Positions 36,065 through 45,356 of a stretch of DNA of 64,000 bases are shown in pieces. Within the stretch, counting starts at the first letter, position 1, and every line of letters begins with the position of its first letter. Source of the stretch: Cupriavidus sp. YR651 (GTDB lineage: Bacteria > Pseudomonadota > Gammaproteobacteria > Burkholderiales > Burkholderiaceae); contig NZ_FMYZ01000017.1 of NCBI RefSeq assembly GCF_900101625.1, positions 24,406 to 88,405 on the forward strand. The letters are read 5' to 3'. A program made the translations under genes and the position numbers. Under the pieces are notes generated by a model. The model was not told where the DNA came from and made no database searches. It saw only the letters and a program-made list of their open reading frames with translations.

Positions 36065-37828
36065 ATGGAAGACTCTTCTCTGCCGGACACACAGGATGGT
36101 ACTGTCGTACGGGCCAACTGGCGGAAGTTCCCTCCTGCACAGTGGCTGCTTCATTACCAGCGGCAGTGGCTGGCACATGATGCCGTTGCCGGCGTTACGC
36201 TGGCGGCATATGGCATTCCGGTTTCGCTCGCGTATGCGTCGCTGGCAGGCGTGCCCCCGCAGTATGGTATCTACTGCTATCTGGCCGGTGGACTGGCCTA
36301 CGCGTTGTTTGGCTCCTCACGCCAGCTTGCAATCGGGCCCACTTCGGCGATTTCGATGCTGGTTGGTGTCACCATCGCAGGCATGGCGCAGGGGGACCCG
36401 GGCCGCTGGGCATCCATCGCGGCACTGACAGCAGTTCTTGTTGCTGCCATGTGCGTCCTGGCATGGCTCTTCCGGCTGAGCTCGCTGGTCAATTTCATCA
36501 GCGAAACAATCCTTCTAGGGTTTAAGGCCGGAGCAGCGCTGACGATCGCGTTGACACAATTGCCGAAGCTGTTCGGTGTCAAGGGCGGCGGAGAATTTTT
36601 CTTCGAGCGGATAGTCATCCTTGCGCAGCAGGTGCCGCAGACCGACCTCGCGGTGTTCGGCTTTGGCCTAGCGGCGATTGCCGTGCTGCTCCTCGGCGAG
36701 AAGTTCCTGCCAGGGCGGCCGGTAGCTTTGCTCGTCGCCGTAGCTTCGATCATGCTGCTGTCGCTGACGCCACTGGGGGGTCTGGGCTTTAAGGTCGTTG
36801 GCGCGCTGCCACAAGGCCTACCCGAACTCCACTGGCCAGGCCTGCGGCCACGCGATGTGGACGGTGTCATTCCTCTTGCTTTTGCCTGCCTCCTGCTGTC
36901 GTACGTCGAGAGCGTCTCGGCGGCACGCGCCCTTGCACAAACGCATGGAGAAGAGGTCGATGCGCGTCAGGAACTGCTCGGGCTTGGCGCGGCGAACCTG
37001 GCCGCAGGCCTGTTCCATGGGTATCCGGTAGCCGGCGGGTTGTCGCAGTCCTCGGTAAACGACAAAGCGGGAGCCAGAACGCCACTGGCCCTGGTATTCG
37101 CTTCCGCAACGATTGCCCTGTGCCTGATGTTCCTGACGGGCCTGCTGGCCAATCTTCCGAACGTGGTGCTGGCCGCCATCGTGCTGGTCGCGGTCAAGGG
37201 TCTGGTCGATATACCCGAACTGCGCCATGTATGGCGCGTGAGCCGATTCGAGTTCATCGTGTGCATGGTCGCGTTTGCCGCTGTCCTGCTGCTGGGGATC
37301 CTGAAAGGCGTCATTGTTGCGGTGCTCGTGTCCATGCTGATGATCATCCGCCGCGCCGCTCACCCGCATGTCGCATTCCTTGGACGCATTCCTGGGACGC
37401 GCATCTTTTCGGACCTGGAACGCAACCCCGACAACGAAGTCGTCCCGCAGGTGCTCATCTTCCGTGCGGAATCATCACTGCTGTATTTCAACGTCGAACA
37501 CGTGCGTTCGCTCGTGTGGCAGAAGATCCACGGCTCCACTCTGCCGCCTCGGCTGGTGGTCTGCGATCTATCCGTCTCTCCAATGGTTGATCTGGCTGGC
37601 GCCCGCATGCTCGCGACGCTGTACAAGGAACTGCAAGCCGCCGGGATCAGTATGCGCCTCGTGGCCGCGCATGCTGGTGTGAGGGACATGTTACGGGCAG
37701 AGGAACTCGAGGAGCGTGTGGGCCCCATCGGACGCCATATCTCGGTCGCGGACGTGGTCGACGCGTTTAGGACATCCGGCACGGCGGCTCCAGAACTCGA
37801 CAGTACGACGGCGCCGGCGGACGCGTAG
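36065..37828 (+). CDS. SulP-family anion transporter with STAS domain
   Basis: 587 aa. It opens with the SulP signature AGVTLAAYGIPVSLAYASLAG, then GLAYALFGSSRQLAIGPTS, has about 12 membrane helices to residue 430, and the cytoplasmic STAS domain at about 455-570 (LVVCDLSVSPMVDLAGARML). It imports sulfate, bicarbonate or another anion by H+ or Na+ symport; the substrate cannot be told. A good RBS (GGAGG) is present. The next gene is 96 bp downstream on the same strand. Confidence 0.92.
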   Translation: MEDSSLPDTQDGTVVRANWRKFPPAQWLLHYQRQWLAHDAVAGVTLAAYGIPVSLAYASLAGVPPQYGIYCYLAGGLAYALFGSSRQLAIGPTSAISMLVGVTIAGMAQGDPGRWASIAALTAVLVAAMCVLAWLFRLSSLVNFISETILLGFKAGAALTIALTQLPKLFGVKGGGEFFFERIVILAQQVPQTDLAVFGFGLAAIAVLLLGEKFLPGRPVALLVAVASIMLLSLTPLGGLGFKVVGALPQGLPELHWPGLRPRDVDGVIPLAFACLLLSYVESVSAARALAQTHGEEVDARQELLGLGAANLAAGLFHGYPVAGGLSQSSVNDKAGARTPLALVFASATIALCLMFLTGLLANLPNVVLAAIVLVAVKGLVDIPELRHVWRVSRFEFIVCMVAFAAVLLLGILKGVIVAVLVSMLMIIRRAAHPHVAFLGRIPGTRIFSDLERNPDNEVVPQVLIFRAESSLLYFNVEHVRSLVWQKIHGSTLPPRLVVCDLSVSPMVDLAGARMLATLYKELQAAGISMRLVAAHAGVRDMLRAEELEERVGPIGRHISVADVVDAFRTSGTAAPELDSTTAPADA

Positions 37829-37924
37829 TACACATTAATACCATAGCACCCTCCCGAAGCCGGTCCACACCGAGCCCCCCTCAATCTGTCTCCGGCGGAG
37901 GCAGCCTGACAGAAGGAAGACGCC

Positions 37925-39349
37925 ATGAATAAACCGGAAAAGCCCAGGAACCTGGCTACTGCCCCACAGCAGACCACGTCCTACCTAACTGCCGACGAAC
38001 GCGCCGCCCAAGGGCGGTCGCTGCGCGATGCGGTGCCCCGCAGCTCACAATCCGGCTGGCAGCCGCGGGACGACCGCCAGGACCCGGTTGAACTGCTGAA
38101 CGAATCCAACGCCGGGAGGATTCTGGAGTTGGTCCCGATCCGATACAGCCGGATGGCCGCATCGCCGTTTGCCTTCTACCGCGGGTCCGCCTCGCTCATG
38201 GCCGCCGATCTTGCCACCACGCCCTCCAGCGGGATTCGCGTGCAGGCGTGCGGAGACGCTCATCTGATGAATTTCGGGGGTTTCGCCACCCCAGAACGCA
38301 ACATCATCTTCGACATCAACGACCTCGACGAGACATTGCCAGCACCGTTCGAGTGGGATCTCAAGCGTCTTGCAGCCAGCGTGGCAATTGCCGCCGAGCA
38401 TCTTGCCTTGCCGAAGAGCGAAGCTGCCCGCGTGGTGACTGACCTCGTGCGTGAATACCGCGAGCGTATGTTCAACTACGGGTGGATGCGCGCCCTCGAC
38501 GTCTGGTATGACCGAATCGACCTTCAGAAGTACGAAGACCGCAGTGGCGACCCGGAAATCGTCGCTACCGCCCGCAAACGCCTTGCGCAGCGGATCGAGG
38601 CCGAAAGGCGTAAGACGGTCCCGGACCATCTCTACCCCAGGCTGGTTTCGGAAGAGGGGGAAAAGCCGAGGATCAAGGACGAGCCGCCGCTCATTTTCCA
38701 CCCGTCTGAAGATCTCGCGCCCGGCCTCACATCGGCCTATGCCGATTCTATAGCGAGCTACCGCGACAGTCTTGCGGAGCATGTCCGCATTCTGTTTGAC
38801 CGCTTCCATTTCTTTGACCTAGCCATCAAAGTCGTTGGCGTCGGCAGCGTCGGAACCATGTGTGGCGTCGGACTGTTTCTCGCCGCCGACAATGATCCAC
38901 TGTTCCTGCAGGTAAAGGAAGCCCGCGCTTCGGTGCTCGAGCCCTACGCGGGCAAGAGTCTGCATGCCAACCATGGTCAGCGCGTCATCGCCGGACAGCG
39001 TCTCATGCAGGCGGCCAGCGATGTATTCCTGGGGTGGACGCGCGGTGCAAACGGACGCGACTTCTATGTGCGTCAACTGCGCGACATGAAGCTCTCTGCC
39101 GTGATCGAGGATTGGGATAGCGGTATGCTCAGGCAATACGCGCGCATGTGCGCACACGCCCTTGCCCGCGCACACGCGCGATCGGGCGACGCCGCCACGA
39201 TTGCTGGCTACATGGGTTCCGGCCAGACCTTTGATGATGCGATCTGCGAATTCGCGACAGAGTACTGCTCACAAAACCGCAGCGACTTCCGCACATTCGT
39301 GGCAGCGGTTCGCGAGGGACGTATTGAGGCGAAGTCAGAAGAGACTTGA
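37925..39349 (+). CDS. DUF2252 family protein
   Basis: 474 aa. The DUF2252 landmarks are RMAASPFAFYRGSA, VQACGDAHLMNFGGFATPE, FDINDLDETLPAPFEWDLKR and MCGVGLFLAADNDPLFLQVKEA. These resemble APH/kinase-like folds (GDAHxxNFG is like the Brenner motif) and the family may phosphorylate an unknown acceptor. The RBS is GAAGGAAGACGCC. It may be co-transcribed with sulP. Confidence 0.9.
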   Translation: MNKPEKPRNLATAPQQTTSYLTADERAAQGRSLRDAVPRSSQSGWQPRDDRQDPVELLNESNAGRILELVPIRYSRMAASPFAFYRGSASLMAADLATTPSSGIRVQACGDAHLMNFGGFATPERNIIFDINDLDETLPAPFEWDLKRLAASVAIAAEHLALPKSEAARVVTDLVREYRERMFNYGWMRALDVWYDRIDLQKYEDRSGDPEIVATARKRLAQRIEAERRKTVPDHLYPRLVSEEGEKPRIKDEPPLIFHPSEDLAPGLTSAYADSIASYRDSLAEHVRILFDRFHFFDLAIKVVGVGSVGTMCGVGLFLAADNDPLFLQVKEARASVLEPYAGKSLHANHGQRVIAGQRLMQAASDVFLGWTRGANGRDFYVRQLRDMKLSAVIEDWDSGMLRQYARMCAHALARAHARSGDAATIAGYMGSGQTFDDAICEFATEYCSQNRSDFRTFVAAVREGRIEAKSEET

Positions 39350-39688
39350 GCCGTGTGCCCGTGCGGCACAGCCGTGCCGGTCGCCTCGCCGGTCACCATG
39401 AAAAGCATCGGCGATGCGGAAATGGCGTTCCCGCCGGCGACCGCTGACTACGGCTGCTTCAGCGTGGAGCTAGAGCACGTCCGTGGCCATGCGGTGGCAG
39501 ATTGCTAGCACCGTAACACCACGGAGAACGCTGCCCACGTGTGGTTTGGATGCGTCGCGGGGCCTGTTCTCCGCCATCGCGATCAGATCTGCTGTGACCC
39601 CATGGGAATGCTGCTTACGGCGCAGACCGTGCCGGCGCCGTCAAGGGCAAATAGCCCAGAAAAGCGGGCCATTTTCCTTGATGAGATC
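39350..39688. other. Gap without a supported gene
   Basis: About 340 bp downstream of the DUF2252 and repeat-protein genes (convergent). I see no clear gene and no strong terminator. Confidence 0.45.
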
Positions 39689-40045
39689 TCACTGTGCCTT
39701 GCCAGACGACGCCTTTGCTCCATCGGTATAGGGATCGAACTTCCCGGCCTTTGCCCCATCTGTGTACGGGTCGAATTGTCCGGATTTCGCTCCTTCAGAA
39801 TGCGGATCGAAGCGCTTATCGGAAGCGTTGAGGTTGAAGCGGGTCGATTGCCTTCTGCCATCCGTGTAGGGATCGAACTTCCCGGACTTAGCAGCTCCGG
39901 AGTTTGGCAATACCTTCTTCGTGGCGTGGCTGCCACCGTACAGGTCGCCGCCGTCCGTATAGTTCTTCTGTGCATTGGCTGCCCGTGTCACACCGAATGC
40001 TGCCGGCGCGGCAATGATCAGGGTTGGAATGGTCTTCTTGAGCAT
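39689..40045 (-). CDS. Small secreted protein with GKFDPYTDGAK repeats (paralogue B)
   Basis: 118 aa from the ATG at 40045. The signal peptide (MLKKTIPTLIIAAPAAFG) ends at ANAQ; the mature start QKNYTDGGDLYGG is identical to that of paralogue A at 29290. Four repeats follow: SGKFDPYTDGRRQ, DKRFDPHSEGAK, SGQFDPYTDGAK and AGKFDPYTDGAK, in near-tandem 11-12-residue steps. It is Lys/Asp/Gly-rich without cysteine, so probably extended and periplasmic or surface bound. The function is unknown. Confidence 0.8.
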   Translation of the reverse strand: MLKKTIPTLIIAAPAAFGVTRAANAQKNYTDGGDLYGGSHATKKVLPNSGAAKSGKFDPYTDGRRQSTRFNLNASDKRFDPHSEGAKSGQFDPYTDGAKAGKFDPYTDGAKASSGKAQ

Positions 40046-40732
40046 GATGGCCTCACAGATCGAGGTCGCGCGGCGCCGGCACACAACCTTGCGGAGATAG
40101 CTGACGGAATACCCTGGCTGGTTAACCGAGTTGGCGCATTCCAGACATGACGTGAGACCGTTCTGCGGAAATTCAAGCCTCACGACACGGTCCTATTTTG
40201 TTGGGCGTTCCGTCCATAGCCGCCGGTCCGATCTTCTCGACATCAAACCGAACGCAGCCAAGAACACGCCTGAAATCGCATAATCCACCGGAAAGCCGTG
40301 GCACAGCGCTTCCGATCTCCTTCGCGGCATCGCGCGCAGATCCGGAATGAGACCGCGCCCCGGCCACGCCGCCCATCAGGGCCGATGGCCCACACGATGA
40401 ACGGTGGCAATGTCGCGCAGATGACCCGGCAAGGAAGATGTACAGCGCGTACCTCACCGGTCAACTGCGATGCCAGGGCGGCATCAGTTGATCCCAACGA
40501 TGGCAATAGGGACGATGAGACCGAGGCCTTCCAAGATATTGCGCACCGCGTTCGGCGTGTTGCCAACAAAGCGTAGCCGCGACACGGCGGACGACACGTT
40601 CACGCCCGACCCAGGCAAGCTGCCCGCTGGCGCCCGCAATGGGAACGCCGATCGCGTCGATCGGGAAACCAAGAGGGTGCCGCCTGGGCTTCGTTCGCGG
40701 GGTGACAGCCGACCTGATTCAGTTCGGGTAGG
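40046..40732. other. Gap with no certain gene
   Basis: About 690 bp. Minus-strand fragments such as NAVRNILEGLGLIVPIAIVGIN (40484-40672) and YALYIFLAGSS (40173-40457) look like pieces of a membrane protein in changing frames, so this may be a decayed gene. I cannot name it. Confidence 0.35.
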
Positions 40733-40746
40733 TTGACATGCATCAA
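40733..40746. promoter_or_regulatory. FNR/ANR-like box TTGAC-ATGC-ATCAA
   Basis: Nine of ten positions match, 94 bp upstream of the usp gene at 40840. Confidence 0.7.
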
Positions 40747-40839
40747 AGGTACGCTAGTTTCAGCTCCTACCATTGATTCATATCGCCGGCGCTGAACCAC
40801 TCAAGGGGGCACCCATGTCCGGCAGTTGGGAGGTGGCAC

Positions 40840-41271
40840 ATGTACACAAGGATCCTAGTAGCGATTGATGGCAGCCACTGCAGCGATCAGGCCCTGGAAG
40901 AAGCAATCGGTATCGCCGGCCCCTGTAACGCGGTGCTGGAGCTCGTTCACGTAATTGACAGCGGCTACGAACAAGCAGAAGTGCGGGCAGGCTTGGTCAG
41001 AAAGGGGCAAGAACTGCTGGCGGCTGCACAGGCGCAGGCTGAATCTAGGAATGTGCGCTGCCACGTCGTCATGGTCGACAATATTCTGGCGCTCGGCGAC
41101 GTTGCTAACCAGATTCGGCAAGTCGTGGAAGACAGCCACGCTCAACTTGTTGTAATCGGTACTCATGGACGTCGTGGCGTGACCAGGCTGCTAATGGGCA
41201 GCGTGGCTGAAGCGCTTGTACGCCAATGCAAAGTGCCAGTCATGCTTGTCAAGGCTCCGCATGAGGCGTGA
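40840..41271 (+). CDS. Universal stress protein UspA family, single domain
   Basis: 143 aa. It starts MYTRILVAIDGSHCSDQALEEA and contains VDNILALGDVANQIRQVV and the ATP loop GTHGRRGVTRLLMGSVAEAL. It is the first of two adjacent usp genes, with 89 bp to the next, behind a near-perfect FNR-type site. Likely a dimer that binds ATP. Confidence 0.93.
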   Translation: MYTRILVAIDGSHCSDQALEEAIGIAGPCNAVLELVHVIDSGYEQAEVRAGLVRKGQELLAAAQAQAESRNVRCHVVMVDNILALGDVANQIRQVVEDSHAQLVVIGTHGRRGVTRLLMGSVAEALVRQCKVPVMLVKAPHEA

Positions 41272-41360
41272 GCCTGCGGGCCGCGCGGATGGCGGCGTGG
41301 GCTGCAATCCATGCGTGTCCGAAAGAAACAGACTCCTTCGGGGAGGCAGGGGGATTTGTG

Positions 41361-41804
41361 ATGTACGGCAAGATCATGGTTGCAGTCGATGGCAGTAAGA
41401 ATGCCGATCTGGCGCTCGCAGAGGCCGTTCAGATAGCCATGGCGTGCGGCAGCGAGATTGCCGTTGTGCACGTCATCGATAACAGCTACTTGAAATGTAA
41501 CCCACTCTTTATTGGCACGGATGAATTGCACACGGCGCTGAGGGCAGACGGCGAAGCATTGTTGAAAGCAGCATGCGACCTGGTGGAAGCACAAGACATT
41601 CCTTGTACGACGCGCCTGATTGACGAGCCAGCGGCGATGGGAGATATCTCCACCGTTGTCGAGCAAGCCGCGCAAGAAGGCTGCGCGGAGCTGTTGGTCA
41701 TTGGAACTCACGGTCGCCATGGTATGCATCGGCTACTGCTAGGTAGTGTCGCCGAAGGACTGGTCCACCATACCAAACTCCCGGTATTGCTGGTTCGTGC
41801 CTGA
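41361..41804 (+). CDS. Universal stress protein UspA family, single domain
   Basis: 147 aa. It starts MYGKIMVAVDGSKNADLALAEA and ends with the ATP loop GTHGRHGMHRLLLGSVAEGL. The ATG at 41361 is chosen; GTG at 41358 just before it is possible, and the longer frame to 41268 overlaps the previous gene without similarity. It is probably co-transcribed with the upstream usp. Confidence 0.92.
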   Translation: MYGKIMVAVDGSKNADLALAEAVQIAMACGSEIAVVHVIDNSYLKCNPLFIGTDELHTALRADGEALLKAACDLVEAQDIPCTTRLIDEPAAMGDISTVVEQAAQEGCAELLVIGTHGRHGMHRLLLGSVAEGLVHHTKLPVLLVRA

Positions 41805-42152
41805 AATCTGTAACCTCTTGGAACGGTCAGGACTTGACCCATTTTTTGGCGTCCTCGCACAGCGACTTTCACGAGTGTCGCCTTCGGCACATCCGACAAT
41901 AGCCTGGGCGGCACGCACTGCCGGACGATACCCGCGTGTACGCGTATTTTCTGGTATCGCGACGAAGCCATCTCGCTTGCGCGCACGTGGCGACCACCAG
42001 CGCGTATTGCCCGTGCGTTCCGAGCGCGAAGCCTAAGCTGCCGACCTCCCATCCCAAAACGTGACGGTGCCTGTCCCCCCACGTGCGCTGTCGCGCCCGC
42101 CCCCGTGAATCGTCCCAACGCAATTGGCTGGCGAACGTCGCACTGCATCAAA
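41805..42152. other. Gap without a supported gene
   Basis: About 350 bp between the usp pair and the FNR-like site at 42153. Only short frames without family likeness. Confidence 0.45.
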
Positions 42153-42166
42153 TTGACATTGATCAA
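42153..42166. promoter_or_regulatory. FNR/ANR-like box TTGAC-ATTG-ATCAA
   Basis: Nine of ten positions match, 132 bp upstream of the small gene at 42298. Confidence 0.6.
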
Positions 42167-42297
42167 CCCGACCCGCCTTGGTCATCGTAGCCGCGAGCGG
42201 CGCGAGTATAGTCATTCAACAGACTATGAGATTCAGCGATCGGCCACAATGGCCTGTACGTGTCTGCGCCGCCTGATACGCTACGGAGCAAACGGAG

Positions 42298-42492
42298 ATG
42301 CTAAGTCCTCACGAAATCGCGGCGTTGCTGATTCTGAGCAACTCGGAGCGGCACGGAGAACTGGATCCGGCCGATATCGGCGCCTTGGTCGAACGCCAAC
42401 TGGTCCGTTTTGCTCAGACCGCCGAGCGCAACGCGATACAGATCACCATGGCGGGCGAGCGCTTGCTCCGTTCGATTGGTCGGGGTTACTAG
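42298..42492 (+). CDS. Small hypothetical protein (64 aa)
   Basis: 64 aa, helical: MLSPHEIAALLILSNSERHG, then DPADIGALVERQLVRF and GERLLRSIGRGY at the end. The pattern (short helices, then a basic C-terminus) could be a winged-helix or helix-turn-helix piece. GGAG lies directly before the ATG, too close for an ideal RBS. The FNR-like site upstream and separation from other genes argue that it is real. Not recognised. Confidence 0.5.
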   Translation: MLSPHEIAALLILSNSERHGELDPADIGALVERQLVRFAQTAERNAIQITMAGERLLRSIGRGY

Positions 42493-42528
42493 CCCTACCC
42501 GCGAGCCACAGCGCAACCACGTCGGGCG

Positions 42529-43368
42529 CTAGCAGGAAAACAATGTTGGCACAGTCATGGTGTGCAGCAGTGCCTGCGTCGTCCCTCCAAGCACCATCTC
42601 GCGCATGCGGCCCCGACTGTATGCACCCGCCACCAGCAGATCGGCATTCTGGTCCGCCGCGGCCGAGAGGAGCAACTGCGCCACGTCTTCGTCCTTACGG
42701 ACCATCCGCTCATCGTGCCTGGCCTGCACGCCGTGCCTGGCGAGCCAATCTCGCGCATATTGCGGCGGCGAACACCAAGGATCCCGGATAACATGAGGAC
42801 GGGCATAGGTGACGATGTCGACGGTATCGGCCCGCTGCAGCAGCGGCAGCGCATCGCGAAGTGCGCGGGCCGATTGGTGGCTGCCATTCCAGGCCACGAG
42901 CGCTCGCCTGCCTACGGTTGGGAACCAACCGGCGTGAGGCACGACGAGGATCGGACGCCCACACCGCGCCAGCGTAGATTCCACGAAATGGCGCCTAGAA
43001 TACGCGTGTTCGTCCTCGGGATCCTCCTGTCCGATCACCACCAAGTCCGCGCGGTGCGCCTCGGCCTGCAAAGTCGCCCCGTCGGCTAGGTTCGGCGCCA
43101 GCCACTCAGTGGCAATGTCCAGTGACTCGGTGGCAGCGTTGAAGGCGTGCCATGCGTACTCGCTGGAGCGTGCCTGCCGGTGCTGGCACGCTGCCACATA
43201 ACGGGCCTCATTGCCAAGCAGTTGCTTTGGCCCGGCTTCCGCCATCCCCACTGCCAGCAGCCCTACCAATGTGGCCCGGCATTCCAGCGCGAGTTGGCTG
43301 GCCAGATGCAGCCGCTGGTAGACCCTTTGGCTGGAGTCCATGTGGACCAGGATGACAGAGATGTCCAT
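42529..43368 (-). CDS. Tandem-domain universal stress protein
   Basis: 279 aa with two Usp domains: MDISVILVHMDSSQRVYQRL at the start, and RRALVAWNGSHQSARALRDALPLL opening domain 2, which ends with the loop GAYSRGRMREMVLGGTTQAL. Related to the proteins at 44514, 45540 and 46413. RBS GAGGGGG. Confidence 0.92.
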   Translation of the reverse strand: MDISVILVHMDSSQRVYQRLHLASQLALECRATLVGLLAVGMAEAGPKQLLGNEARYVAACQHRQARSSEYAWHAFNAATESLDIATEWLAPNLADGATLQAEAHRADLVVIGQEDPEDEHAYSRRHFVESTLARCGRPILVVPHAGWFPTVGRRALVAWNGSHQSARALRDALPLLQRADTVDIVTYARPHVIRDPWCSPPQYARDWLARHGVQARHDERMVRKDEDVAQLLLSAAADQNADLLVAGAYSRGRMREMVLGGTTQALLHTMTVPTLFSC

Positions 43369-43440
43369 GATTGGGCCCCCTCAGATAGTCGAAAACTGTC
43401 TCCAAATCAATCTGTGCGGTCATTTTGGACTGCGTGCGCT

Positions 43441-44045
43441 TCAGGGGATGCCAGGCAGCCCAAGCGCTGTAAGCCACGCCGCAGCCATCGCCGCCAACAA
43501 GCCAATGCCAACCTGGCCAGCGAACCATGGTGAGCCGCCTGCGCGGGCGGCCCCAATTTTGGCCACGGCGTTGGTGGACAAGCCCGCTAGCACCGGCATG
43601 GCCGCCGCGCCGGCCTCTAGTCTTCCGGTGGCCAGGAGTGCGCCCACCGATGTCGCCACCGCATGTGCATCGGCGAGCTCAGCGCCCGCGCTAATGGCAA
43701 TCAGCGCCGCCTCGCCAAGCCATACCTCGATCACCGCACCGACGAGCCGCAAAGTCGCCACGAGTGTCGCGAAGATGCCTGCCGCGCGCCAGTCGAACAG
43801 CTTTGACGCGTGGGATGCCGGTGTCTTCTGTGCGGGCTCCCTTAAGCCCTTAAGCAACGCCAGAGCCAGAAAATCGCAGACGCCAGCGTGACCAAGAGCC
43901 CGGTCAACAGAGGCAAGGCCAGCGCTCGCCACGCGGCAATACTGGTTGCCGCCAGCACGAGCATCATCTGTACGAATGTGGCCAAGCTGGAGAAGAGTGC
44001 CGCGGCCAGCGGTGCCCTTGCTCGCCCCTGTCTAGACCGGGTTAT
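43441..44045 (-). pseudogene. DUF4010/MgtC-type membrane protein, frameshifted and N-terminally truncated
   Basis: One minus-strand frame gives RAPLAAALFSSLATFVQMMLVLAATS and AIFWLWRCLRA before a stop. A one-base shift near 43865 leads to LKGLREPAQ...WRAAGIFATLVATLRLVGAVI...AGAELADAHAVATSVGALLATGRL...GLSTNAVAKIGAA, matching the second half of DUF4010 proteins. The MgtC-like N-terminal domain is missing. The family is of unknown function, perhaps transport. Confidence 0.6.
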
Positions 44046-44129
44046 GAGTTACCCGGTACTCCCGCATAGAGACACTCCAGCCGCGTCCCCGTTCATTGGC
44101 GCTGGCGCAACGCGTCGGTGGCCTTCCCG

Positions 44130-44468
44130 CTACCGGCGAGGATGATCGACGAGCCGCCCACATAATTCAGTGCCCATCAATTCCTCTGCATTCTCCACCG
44201 GTATCGCCATCGTGCTGACTGCCGCGCAAATCGCGCGATCGATACGTAACTCCTCAGGATGCAGCACAAAGATCTGTGCGGTATCGATCGCCGTCGGATT
44301 GTTCAGATAGATGGGCACTTCAGACAGCCCATTCCGCTCCCCCGGCCCACCGGCAGCGGGTACCCGCCGCAGCACCTTGTACGCCTGAAACAAGTCTGCC
44401 CGCCAGCACGCGGGAGCATTCCACTTCCAGCCGGCTTTGGGAACTGGTCGCTGTATTGGTGCGACCAC
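44130..44468 (-). CDS. Hypothetical protein, possibly a fragment (112 aa)
   Basis: The frame opens at a GTG and reads ADLFQAYKVLRRVPAAG and VPIYLNNPTAIDTAQIFVLHPEELRIDRAI, which look like real protein. A better start (ATG at 44485 with GAGGAT upstream) is in another frame, so there may be a shift near the 5' end. Not recognised. It lies between the DUF4010 remnant and a usp gene, in the same direction. Confidence 0.5.
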   Translation of the reverse strand: MVAPIQRPVPKAGWKWNAPACWRADLFQAYKVLRRVPAAGGPGERNGLSEVPIYLNNPTAIDTAQIFVLHPEELRIDRAICAAVSTMAIPVENAEELMGTELCGRLVDHPRR

Positions 44469-44513
44469 AAGAATCCGATATTCATCGATGTATCCTCAGT
44501 GGGGCACCTAAAT

Positions 44514-45356
44514 TCAGTGAGACATCATGACCGGCAGCGGCGCACGATGCAGTAGCGAGCGCGTGGTGCCGCCCATGACGAGCTCCCGCACTCGCGAATG
44601 ACCGTAGCAACCGGCCACCAGCATGTCCGCCCGCACCACTTCGACCGCGGCAAGAATCGCATCGGCCGGCGGCTCGTGGCCTGGCGGCACGGCATGGTGG
44701 CCAGCCACGATGCCGTGCCGTAGCAACCACGTACGCAATGCCCCGAGGCCGGCACCGTCACCGTGCGCTGCCGTCGACACATCGCCGGCAGCAACCACGG
44801 TGACGTGCCGGGCGTGCAACAGCAGCGGCAGCGCATCGGCCACTGCGCGCGCGGCCTCGCGTCCCCCGTCCCAGGCTACGACGAGGTGCCCGCCGTGCAA
44901 GGGCGGCGGCGGGAGTTGCGGAACGATGATCACGGGTCGCCCTGTGCCAAGCAGCACCTGCTCCGGCAGATCCGTGACAAGCAAGGGCGCGACCCCATAC
45001 GGGGGACGCTGCGCCATCACCACTAGGTCTGCCGACTTGCCTCGCAGCACGAAGGCCCTGCCCGCCTCGTCTTCAATGACGTCATGCGAAAACGAGATGT
45101 CGGCGCCGGCCTCGGCAACCATGTCGCGCATCATGCCGCCAAAGGAAAAGGCCTGGTTGCGCAACCGGTCGCGCTCCAGTTCCGCCAGATGCGTGGCATC
45201 ATCGATGCCGCCGCGTACGGCACCGAGTCGGATACCCGTTGGGGTGAGCCCGGCGAGGTGGGCGCCGAACCTAGCCGCAAGCGCCGCAGCGGCGCGCACG
45301 CGGTCGCGGCATCCGGGATCCGTTCCCACTTCAACGAGAATGGTCTTGTAGGTCAC
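44514..45356 (-). CDS. Tandem-domain universal stress protein
   Basis: 280 aa from a GTG with AAAGGAACGCGGC upstream. Domain 1 opens TYKTILVEVGTDPGCRDRV. Domain 2 opens HLVVAWDGGREAARAVADALPLL and ends with GCYGHSRVRELVMGGTTRSLL. It is the second in a run of four tandem usp genes on this strand. Confidence 0.92.
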   Translation of the reverse strand: MTYKTILVEVGTDPGCRDRVRAAAALAARFGAHLAGLTPTGIRLGAVRGGIDDATHLAELERDRLRNQAFSFGGMMRDMVAEAGADISFSHDVIEDEAGRAFVLRGKSADLVVMAQRPPYGVAPLLVTDLPEQVLLGTGRPVIIVPQLPPPPLHGGHLVVAWDGGREAARAVADALPLLLHARHVTVVAAGDVSTAAHGDGAGLGALRTWLLRHGIVAGHHAVPPGHEPPADAILAAVEVVRADMLVAGCYGHSRVRELVMGGTTRSLLHRAPLPVMMSH

